Assembly: GCA_950106755.1 (NCBI GenBank)
Contig: OX467092.1
Span: 10,292,001-10,356,000 of the forward strand
Length of the DNA: 64,000 nucleotides
Source of the DNA: Climacium dendroides
Lineage: Eukaryota; Streptophyta; Bryopsida; Hypnales; Climaciaceae
Direction: 5' to 3'
Shown one piece after another: positions 11,380-20,967 of this stretch. A model generated the notes under the pieces. The model was not told the DNA's origin, ran no database searches, and saw nothing but the letters and a program-made list of their open reading frames with translations. How positions within the stretch are numbered: position 1 is the first letter of the stretch; the number at the start of each line of letters is the position of its first letter. A program made the position numbers and the translations under genes.

Positions 11380-12340
11380 TTGAATTTTGAATTTTAAATA
11401 CTAATACGACAAATAATATAGTATTTGGACGAGTCTTGGAAATTATCAAAAATAATGGAGAAGTTCACTTAAAGTTTTCCTTTTTGCTCAATAGTTTTAA
11501 ACAAAAGTAAGTGACAAATGATACATACACAAGATATTTCTTTGAGATTTAAAAAATATATATAAATAGAAAAGTTTTTCCTTTAAATCTCCACCTTTTA
11601 TATTTTCATATAAAATCAAAGTAAGAAATCATTCTTGATTAGAAGGAGTTTAGAATAATTGCAAAATACAATTCTACTTGATTATCCACACATTATTTTC
11701 TTAATTAGATCAATGTTACAAACAAAACATGAATAGAATAATCTTTGAGATTTGCAAAAACTAAATAGGATTGTTTCTACTTAAATATTTATGCTTTATT
11801 CTTAATTTGTAAATCAATTAAAAAGTAACTTATTATTAGAAGGATTGTTTAAGAATTGCAAAAAAATGATGAAATTTTTCTATCTAAACATTCAATCCAT
11901 ATTATTAATTTCAAATTCAATGTAACAAATAAAACTTGATTAGATTGAGTTTTTCTCATTAAATTTCTAAAACATAAATTGAGAAAAATCTTACTTAAAT
12001 CTCTTGCCATTATTTTTTATTTGTAAAATTAAAGTGGCAAATAATTCATCAATAGGAAGAGTCATTCTTTAAGAATTGCAAAAGATGAACAAAACCTTTT
12101 ACTTAATTGTCCATTTGATATTAGTTGAATTTTTAGTTATTAGTTCAATGTAACAAATAATAATTTATTAGGATGAGTTTTTAAAAAGTGAATAAAATAT
12201 GGAGAATTTCTTACTTAAATCACCACCATCCATTTTTTATTTACAAAATTAAAGAGACAAATAATTCCATGATTGAAAGGAATTATGGAGAATTGCAAAA
12301 ATTAAATAGAAAAGTCTTACTTAAATCTCCACCCTTTATC
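11380..12340 (+). repeat. Diverged ~115-bp tandem array
   Basis: Eight or so irregular units share an order of motifs: aaaatcaaagtgacaaataat, then a tgattagaaggag-like stretch, then gaattgcaaaaa, then cttacttaaatctccacc. The same family appears at 27230-28180, in short runs at 590-900, 13880-14130 and 29890-30150, and independently at 43090-43770. It is AT-rich and without coding potential. Confidence 0.7.
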
Positions 12341-12344
12341 ATCA

Positions 12345-13185
12345 TCATACTACTAAAATCATAAATCTCTCTGTAATATCACAAATGCTACCATTAATAC
12401 TAGGGGCTCGTGCTTGCTATGCTATGCATTCATTGTATCACATATTAGTAAAAATTTGATATATTTGAATAGAATGCATGATAATGATTCATTAAGTCTT
12501 TAAAATAATTATTTTAAATATTTTGTAAAAATATTTTCAATCATGCATACATAGAAATCGTATTTTCACACAATGTGATATTACAGAAATAGAGTACCAG
12601 TTCACAATTACTTCTCTAATATCATTTTACAAAGGGTGATATTATAGAAATAATATAATCGTTGCAATTGTGGTGATATTAAATATATTATAGAGGTAGC
12701 AAATCCATTGCTTCTCTTGGCTTTACACTTCTTTGCACTTCTATGATTTTGTGCTTTTGTGAGCTTTGAACTTTCATGATTTCAGTTTTCTATTGCTACT
12801 ACCAAATGATTTTGAGAAATTGATTCAATTTAAGCGATTTTGGATTCGAGAACAATTAATTTGCTCACAAAGTTTTTGAGATTTATAAATTTTTCTTTTC
12901 AATTCTTCAATTTAGGTTGCCATTTTTTGTATCAATGGAGTCAAATTTCTAATGCATTCTAATATATGTGTATCTTTTATAGTATTTACCATTGCATATG
13001 TTTCATTCATCATTCATTAAATTTCTATTGTACATTTCAATATATGCTTACTTATAAAAAAAATTATACAAAAATTTTAGTCATTTTTATTTGAAGGTTT
13101 ATTGAAATTTTTATTCTACATTCTATCTAATACATATAAATTCTTATGAAATTCTAATAATGAATGCGTAGCATAGCAAGCACCA
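12345..13185. mobile_element. Nested Helitron-like ends
   Basis: A 5'-type end (TCATACTACTAAAATCA at 12345) runs only about 55 bp before an inverted 3'-type end (ACTAGGGGC with the conserved gcttgctatgctatgcatt) at about 12399. A second 3'-type end in forward orientation (aatgcgtagcatagcaag) lies at about 13152-13180, so two 3' ends face outward. Copy II has the same arrangement at about 28183-28980. This suggests repeated insertion of Helitrons into one another. Confidence 0.5.
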
Positions 13186-13197
13186 ATTATATATATA

Positions 13198-13859
13198 TCA
13201 TACTACTAAAATCACAAGGCCTTTCATAATATCACATTTTTACACTCATAGATCCGATCCCTCTATAATATCACATTTATACACAATGTGAAATTATAAA
13301 GTTTCAACGGTCATTTCATCTCTGTAATATCACACAATGTAAAAATGTGATATTATGGAAGGCCTTGTGATATTATGGAAGTTTTTTTATTTCTTGACTC
13401 CACACTTCATTTTACTTCCAAAATTCTAGGATTTTCTAAGATTTGAATGTTCTCAATTCTAATGTCCTTTTTTTATAACCAAATGATTTGAAGCTTTAGT
13501 AGATTGAAGCAATTTTTGATTCTACAACAAAGTATTTAGAAGTCTTTGCAATTTGACAAATTTGCATTTCAAGTCATCAATTTTGGTCACCATTGTTTGT
13601 GAGTGAAGAAATTTATCAAATGGTGGTGTCCTTGTAATGTTTTCATTTTTGTAAAGATTTTTTTGTGAAAATTATGATATAAAGATTTTCTTTAATTACT
13701 TTCTATTGCACAATGTATGTATTTCTAAAGAATATTGTATGAAGATGTCAATATTTTCATTTAAAGATTATACATACTTTATTAATCTACATTCTATCAC
13801 ATAAAAAATTGATGAAAGTAATGTATTTAATGCGTAGCAAAGCAAGCGCCAACCGCTAG
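13198..13859 (+). mobile_element. Non-autonomous Helitron-like element (662 bp)
   Basis: It begins TC (TCATACTACTAAAATCAC), ends CTAG, and lies between a flanking A and a flanking T, the signature of Helitron insertion into AT. A GC-rich, partly self-complementary stretch (gcgtagcaaagcaagcgc) precedes the CTAG end, as Helitron 3' hairpins do. There is no RepHel ORF. A small foldback near the 5' end pairs cacaaggcctttcataatat with its complement at about 13355-13375. A related copy with a decayed 3' end (ttgg) is at 29008-29870, and a fragment at 893-1294. Confidence 0.6.
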
Positions 13860-14584
13860 TTTATTATTAAATAAATTGAACAAATAATACTTGAATAGAA
13901 TGAGTCTTTGAAATTCCAAAAAATAAATGAGGAAGTTAATTTACAATGACATCTCCACTTGTTCTTTTTTATTTGTAGAATCATAATTTATGATAAAGAG
14001 TCTTGATGAGAGTTCCAAAAACTAAATGGATAAGTTTAGATTTAAATATCAATTTAGTATTATTTATATTTTTATATCAAAGTCACAAATAATTAATAAT
14101 TAGAAAGAGCCTTGGAGAGCTCCACAATTAAAAGGAGAAGTTATTGCTTAAATCTCCACCTACTATTTATTCTTCTTAAATCAACTTTTCAAGTTTAGTA
14201 TTCGAGCTTATAACTAACATGGTCTAGTCTTGTTCTTGTCTCCGTCCAAAGACCTTTTCTGGAACTAGAAGAATTTTTTTATCAATGTGAGAAGTCTTTA
14301 AATACTGTATAAAGCTTGAATAGTTTGAACTAATAAATTTCAAGTTGTTGCTTGAAATATCCTCCATTAGACTGTCCCTTAAGATTTGCATTGGAAAAAC
14401 TTAATATTTTTTTCTTATTAGACTTGGTGTGATATTTTTTTATAAGTAATGAAAATGACTGGTTTTGACTTATAGAAATGTTTTGTTTTGTTTGCGTAGT
14501 TTGAGTTTTGAATTAATCTTTCCATTCAAATATCATTAGCAATGGCAGCATTTACTTGGACATTTTGAAGGATCAATGGATACT

Positions 14585-15015
14585 ACTCTAACCATACCTA
14601 GTGTGCCTATTATATCCTAGCATTTTATGTAGGTTTTGCCGTTTTGGATGTTATTGTTCAGACCTGCGTTTGTGTGTAACTAATTGTGGAAATAGTGAAT
14701 ACTCTCACCATACCTTACGTGCTTCTCTTATCTTGGGATTGGATGTTTTGGATGCTAATGTTTAGGCTTGTGTTTGTGTGTAATTGATGTTGAAGAGATG
14801 TGTGCTCTCACCATACTTAGTGAGCATGTCTTGTCCTAGCATTTGATGTTTTGGATGTCATTGTTTAGGCATGTGATTGTGCGTAATTGATCATTGAAAC
14901 AATGTGTGCCCTCACCATACCTTGCATGTCTTATTTAATATCCTTGCATTTGATGTTTTCAATGGTAATGTTTGGGCTTGTATTTGTGTGTAGTTGATCG
15001 TTGAAAAGATGTGAG
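14585..15015 (+). repeat. ~105-117-bp tandem units
   Basis: About four diverged units are recognisable by ctctcaccatacct (about 14585, 14702, 14804, 14909), each with a gatgttttggatgctaatg-like stretch. The inverted arms of 1-3430 end inside this array, so the array may be a breakpoint hotspot. Confidence 0.75.
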
Positions 15016-16052
15016 ATGAAATATGTGTGGGCTTGATGTCCAAGTGTCTGAATAATTAAAAGTGATGGTCTATGATATAGTCAAGCTTTTCTTCATATAC
15101 AATATTTATGTCAATTGTTGGTATTCTAATAATTTTATAATGTATAAGAATCAATTCTATTTGAAGAAGTAACATGGATTACTCAATAGATGGGGAATTT
15201 CATTGAAATGGCGATATTCCATGTGCCTTTTTCATAGTGTATAATTCCCACAGTTCAAAGTTGCCAATCTAAAATCTATTAGTGTACTAGATTTCAGACT
15301 GCCCAATCTGAACTGCGAGATGTCAAAGTCACAGAATATTCGCCATTTTAATGAAATTCCCAGATAGGTAGTGATTTGATTTTATGTGAGGAATAGTTTA
15401 ATTTGTGTAGTAAGGTTATGAAGATTTGGCCACTTGATTGTACGTGAGGGTCAAACTTTGTATGTAAGGAGATGAAGATTTGGTCACTTTTCAATGAGTA
15501 AGGGTTAATTTTGTTTAGGGGAACTACATGGATTACTAAGTAGGTTGTCATATAATTTTATGTGAAGATTACTTTAAGGTTGTTTGATAAAGTAATGGAA
15601 ATTTGATCACTAGATTGTATATGAGGGTCAATTTTCTTTGGTGAAGTGATGAAAACAATTTTCTACTAGTGTGAAGTTAGTTCATTGTACATGGCGGCCA
15701 ACTCTATTTGGTGAAGTAATATCAATTTGGTCATTTATGTGCCGGACAATTGTATTTAGTGAAGTAGAATCAATTTGGTCATTGTACTTGACAACCAACT
15801 CTATTTGGTGATTTAGTACCAATTTTGTCATTGTACATGACAGCCAACTCTATTTGGTGAAGTACTATTAATCTGGTCTTTGTACGTGATAGCCAACTAT
15901 ACTTGGTGAAGTGATAAAGACAATTTTTTACTAGTGCGAGGTTAGTTTATTGTACGTGACTGTCAACTATGTCTGGTGAAGTAATATCAATTTGGTCATT
16001 GTACGTGACGGCCATCTTTATTTGGTAAAGTAATATTAATTTGGTCTCTTTC
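15015..16052 (+). repeat. ~57-bp minisatellite family B, array 1
   Basis: Irregular units carry tttggtgaagtaat, then aatttggtcattgtacgtgac, then gccaactctattt. The first few hundred bases are more diverged. A short inverted pair (about 15190-15215 and 15340-15365) and an antisense 67-codon ORF at 15348-15551 are by-products of the repeats. Further arrays of the family are at 16614-16789, 17690-18060 and 43780-44800. Confidence 0.7.
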
Positions 16053-16613
16053 CTCGGGGGGTGCACTTAGTTCTACTACAACAAACCATGTGCGAATAAG
16101 TGGTTTCTAATAAACTATAATTTTAACTTCAAATTTTGAGCATTGTTTACTAGTGACTATAGGATTCTACTCCCAAAATTTCGAACTCAAATAAATTATA
16201 GAATGAATTTTAGAAGAGGTTAAAAAAACAATAAAATGGAATGTTTTTCTAACTCAAATTTTTTCAGACAACACATTTAGATGACCATTGCATCAACATT
16301 CAACTCAAAATGAGCTTTCAATTGAGAGTTATTTTTAGGAAGTTTTTGCTCATTTTTTAGACAAATTTTTCTTATATAATAGGGGTGTGAAAGATATTTT
16401 TTCAAATTTACAATGTATCTTTTTACTTCAAAAATTTATAACTAATTATTATTAGAAAATAAAAATATCAATAATTCAAATTATAAACTTTCAAAGTACA
16501 AAAATCTATTCATATTTTTTATTTAATTTTATTTAAAATGAAAAAAATAAATAGGGGGTCCAAAGTTGTGTTTGCACGTGGTTTTTAATGAACACTCTAA
16601 GTGACCCCCGAAG
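16053..16613 (+). mobile_element. MITE family A copy inside the minisatellite
   Basis: 561-bp copy with ends ctcggggggtgcacttag and ctaagtgacccccgaag. It interrupts minisatellite family B. The flanks do not give a clean duplication because the target itself is repetitive. Confidence 0.75.
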
Positions 16614-16789
16614 ATCATTGTACGTGAAACAACTCTATTTTGTGAAGTACCATTAATTTGATCATTGTATGTGACAGCCAACTATATTTGGTGAACTGTT
16701 AAAGACAATTTTCTACTAGTGCAAGGTTAGTTAATTGTACGTGATAGTCAACTTTATTTGGTGAAGTAACATCAGTTTAGTCATTTTAA

Positions 16790-17665
16790 TGTACAATCCC
16801 CTACCAAAAAGTATTTGTGATTGCATTTTGGATTCATTTATTCCCTTTGTAAAATGCAAACATGTGTCAAAATTTTGGTTTCCTTCAATCAACCCTTATA
16901 TCTTGCACACTTTCCTCAAGTATACCAAATTTCACTTTCAAAAAATCAAGTCTCTTTTTTTGGTGAATTTTCTAATTTAAATTTCATGGTTTTGTATGAA
17001 AATTCATCGAAAAACATTGGTATTGAATTATTTGAAATTTCTTGTAACTATATATAAGAATTATCCATGCACACATCTCACCTTTGAGATACATCCCAAA
17101 AAAGGTTTTACAATTTTCTCCAAAAAGATTTTAGTTGGAGCATGGCAATGCCCTAATTTTCAAAAATAGATATCTTGTTGATGTAATTGGATTTCTGTGT
17201 ATTGCCTTCTCACTACAACTAAATTTGTACATTCAAACATGGTGGTACAATTCCTTTGTGCATATCCAATTACATCAACAAGATATCTATTTTTGAAAAC
17301 TAGGACATTGTCATGCCCGGACTAAAATCCTTCTCGAAAGAATTGTGAAATTTTTTGGGAGATGTTTCTTAAAGGTAAGATGTGCACATGGATGATTCTT
17401 ACATATGACCACAAAAAAATTCAAAAAATCCAACACCAATGCTTTTCAACAAATTTTCATGTGAAACCATGAAAATCAAATTAAAAAATTCACCAAAAAA
17501 TAGGGTTTGATCCTTTGAAAGTGAATTTGGTATGCTTGAGGAGGAGTGTGTAAGATATGGGTGTTGATTGAAGGAAACCAAAATTTTTACTCTAGTTTGC
17601 ATTTTGCAACAGGAATAGATGGGTCCAAAATGCAATTACAGAAACTTTTGGTAAGGGATTGTACA
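16790..17665. mobile_element. 876-bp foldback element
   Basis: Two arms of about 410 bp form an imperfect inverted repeat around a spacer near 17205-17245. The tips are TGTACAATCCCCTACC on the left and its near complement ending GGGATTGTACA on the right. It is inserted in minisatellite family B. The short ORFs seen in either arm are the same sequence read twice and are probably not genes. No transposase is present, so it would be non-autonomous. Confidence 0.75.
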
Positions 17666-17689
17666 AAAAGATCAATTTTGTTCCATGAA

Positions 17690-18060
17690 ATGAATAAGAT
17701 TACATCACTTCACCTTATACAAGGGTCAATTTTGTTTGGTGACTTTCTTATGTGTAAGAATCACTTCTATTTCAAAAAGTAACATAGTTTACTAAATAGG
17801 TAGTCACTTGCTTTTATAAGAAGGTTAGTTTTGTTTTGCTAGGTGAGGTAATGGGGATTTCATAATTGTACATGAAATTCAATTTTTATTTGGAAAGCAA
17901 TGAAGACTTGGTCACTATAGAGTGCATAAGAGTCAATTTCATTTAGGGAAGTTACGTAGATTATTAAGTAGGTAATCAATTAATTTTATGTGAAGGTTGG
18001 TTTAACTTGTTTGGTGAGGAAATGTGAGTTTGAGAGCTTGTAAACATGTAATTTTTTTAG
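17690..18060 (+). repeat. Minisatellite family B, array 2
   Basis: Units of the gggtcaattttgtttggtgaa type continue on the far side of the foldback. They closely resemble 43780-43940, with which they share gaagacttggtcactatagagtgcataag. Confidence 0.7.
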
Positions 18061-19790
18061 AACAAAGACCTTTAACTATGGACATTAGAATACTAGAAAA
18101 TTAGGCTTGAAGTATTGAACTAACGAGTAAATGGGAGTTGTACGCACTATAATGTAGAGAATTGTTTTTGAGCCATAACAAGTCAATCATAATACAAATC
18201 GGAAGTTTAGGAGAAAGAAGTATTGCCCTCATCGATGCCAACAAGTTCCCTAAATCTAAAGCCAATTGATAAAAAGAAAACCTAAATCTACTTATGAGTG
18301 ACCATGAATTGAAATCGAAATGGCATCATGTAATAAAAATTGTCTTTGATTTTGAAAATCATTGGAGCTTGGGCCCTTAGCTTCCACTAGCGTAGCAAGG
18401 TACACAAATCTCAAGCTCAATCATAGAAAAAATAATTGAATGCTACAATCAAGAGGGTTGAATGAAATAAATAGAGTTTAATTTTTTTTATCATTGGCTA
18501 CATGACTAGGCGATATCATCAGCGTTGAAAGTTCCTTTGAACAACTTACATATGATTAAAAGAACCCTGACCCATGCTTGAGAATTGCAAAATATAGAAG
18601 TTGAAGTTTAAATGATTGAGTTTTCAAATATGACTTGTTCAAAATATCTAGGTGTCTTCTAATTTGCACCAATTGTATATATTCTCAACAACTAAGAATT
18701 TAGTCATAGACTCATAGTATCTTTTATTTCTTCTAGTCGTTTGGCATTTATGAAGAAGAAGATTTATTAAATTTGAAGAGATTTGCTTCTTTTTTTTAAC
18801 AATTTGATTTCAACAATTCATGTGTTCATTTCATTTTCTCCATATATATTTAGTAGCCATGTGGTTTTTTACTTCAATTTTTTGAGGTAAAGATTGTAGA
18901 TTATAATTTTTTCATCAATTTTGTTTATTCAAATTACATTGTATTTAAAACAAATTTTGTATTTGCTTTTCTTGGACTATTTATGAAATCTATAAATAAT
19001 CTAAGCTAGCTAGGTTGTTTGCTTTGCTTTGTTTTATTTATTGTATTTTTTGAAACCTTGAAGCATTGAGCAACATTTGCAATATTGGTGGAAACTTCAT
19101 TGCTAGGATGGATGCTCAAATTTTGTTTTGTGGTGTTTGGACCTATAGTGCAAAAATTATTGAATTACAAAGTTTTTATGAATTCAAAAATTGAAATAAA
19201 TTATATTTTATTTTGAAAAAACTATAATTTTCAATTTTCCACATAATAGGTATAAACACCACAAAACAAAGCCCTTGGCCTCCTTTGTGCAAAAAGATTT
19301 ATATTTGTACCAATTTTTTGCCATTTCAAAGGCCTACAATATGGGTGAAAATTAGGGATATTTTTAAAATTAAAAATTAAATTAAATTTATTTTTATTTT
19401 TGAACAAAACTAATTTTCACATGGCATGTCCAAATGCCACAAAACAAAAATCTTGCACTCCTTTGAGCATAAGGCTTTCTATTTGTACTAAAAACACAAC
19501 ATCTAAAAGCACAACAAAGACCTTGCACTTTGACTTGCATAAAAATCATTAAGTTTTAAAGTCTTTATAAATTAAAGAATTAGAATTTTTTTGCGTTCAT
19601 TTTGGCTAAAGCAATGACACAAGGCACACTAATTTTCATTAAAATAGAGCTTATAAATATGAAAACAAAAAGTCATTTCCTTTTAAATTTGTAGCATTTG
19701 GTATGCCATTTTGACATTTATGTTACCTTGTTGCCTCCAAGATATGCTAATTGCATTTCATCCCACGCATTGTGCTCCACTAACCTCAAC
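18060..19790. other. AT-rich intergenic DNA, no feature seen
   Basis: No ORF of substance, no long inverted repeat and no similarity to the other blocks is apparent. Some phrases recur (ccacaaaacaaa, atttgtacca), suggesting old, diverged internal repetition at about 19120-19520. Confidence 0.6.
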
Positions 19791-19797
19791 TCCAACT

Positions 19798-20015
19798 AGG
19801 ATTTCCAACCTGAATTCCCTTCCCAACTTCCATAATCATTTCGTTTACTTCCTTTCTTTTCAAGAGGATTTCTAACCCAACTTCTATAAACATTTCATTT
19901 ACTTCTTTTCTTTTCGAGAGGATTTCCAACCCAAACTCCATAATCATTTCATTTACTTCCTTCATTTTCCAAAGGATTTCTAGCCTTGACTCCCTCCCAA
20001 CTTCAAAGTGCATAG
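19798..20015 (-). repeat. 54-bp minisatellite with open 18-residue frame
   Basis: Three to four units start aggatttc (about 19799, 19865, 19919, 19973). Because 54 is a multiple of three, the minus strand stays open and would encode an 18-residue repeat, GLEILxKRKEVNEM-like. There is no family match and no support for expression, so I read it as a minisatellite rather than a gene. Confidence 0.65.
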
Positions 20016-20089
20016 TAAAATCACGTACATTGCGGACTCCTGACTCCTAAATTTCGAAGTCACCTTGTTTTGTGTGCACTAATTTTGAT

Positions 20090-20967
20090 CCCTGATAAAC
20101 CAAGGACCATTCATGATCGTTCTAACCATTTGTGTTCACATTGGAGAATGATAAACACTCATCAGCACTCCAGTCAAGATTGAAGCCATTCAAAGAGGTT
20201 TCCACCAAGCCCTGTGACAATTGAACTCTGAATCGTGAAATAGCCTCCAACATCTTGTAAGTTGCAACTTCACTACGAGGTACAAGATCAGAATTGACAT
20301 TCCATGGTCAGTCCTCCAGCAAAACAGGAATGAACGTCAAGTACGTAGCCCAAACTTCCATGAACCAACCGACCTGCGTGACCCACATTGGAAACAGCTG
20401 TGAAAACGACTCGGGCACAACATATATTCTGACGACGGCAAAAGTGCTGGAGCTTAAAACTAGCCCTCAACACCCGCTTCAGCAGCAATCTGGGAAAACT
20501 AAACTACCGTGATAGAAATAGCCTCCAATATTTACTAACTTTACAGCGAATACAGAAAGGATACAATTTCACAGGAAAAACAGGAATATTGAGGACGTAG
20601 TTCGTTCTAGCTTCCCTGATTTAATCAACCGACGCTGGTCAACATTAGAAACCGTTGAACTTACAGTATATGACTTGGCCACAGCCATGCTACAATACCT
20701 TGTCCTCCAATACCAGCTTAATTCCGCAGAAATCACTGATAAACTAGCGTGAAATAGACTGCAATGTCTTTCATTGTAACTTCACTAGGAATGTAAACAA
20801 AAAATGATATTCCATAGTGTTTCAGCAAAAACAGGAATTCATATCTAGTACGCAGCCACATTCCATGCAGCAATGTACCGACGACGATCATCATTAGCTA
20901 AAAACCGCTGTTAGTACTGTACAAACCACTGGGACTGCCCCCATCAGACTGCACTCCAACACCAGCT
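20090..20967 (-). other. RWP-RK 3' flank with three diverged ~240-bp repeats
   Basis: Downstream of the RWP-RK stop, a short phrase like gaagctggtgttggag recurs at intervals of about 235-250 bp, with similar intervening DNA (attcctgttttt, then ctatttcacggtag). In the plus-oriented copy the three occurrences are near 4276, 4525 and 4755. These may be decayed exon duplications or 3' UTR repeats. Beyond about 20425 the sequence is no longer shared with the palindrome arms. Confidence 0.5.

Larger units (their letters stand above)
6850..14830 (+). repeat. Long repeat block, copy I
   Basis: Collinear with copy II (23892-30640) at a constant offset near 17042 until 8514. There copy I gains a 1.26-kb insertion absent from copy II. 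Collinearity resumes at about 9779 (copy II about 25549) and runs to the ~105-bp tandem units at the distal end. The block contains degraded ORF DNA, MITE A, an AT microsatellite, a ~115-bp tandem array and Helitron-like elements. I see no intact gene in it. Confidence 0.85.

Noticed and set aside
15015..16052. Possible CRISPR-like array
   Set aside because: Units are irregular without constant repeats and unique spacers, and the genome is eukaryotic; it is a minisatellite.
19786..20013. Possible repeat-protein gene (18-residue units)
   Set aside because: Openness follows from a 54-bp unit; no start context, no homolog recognised, and the array is only four units long.
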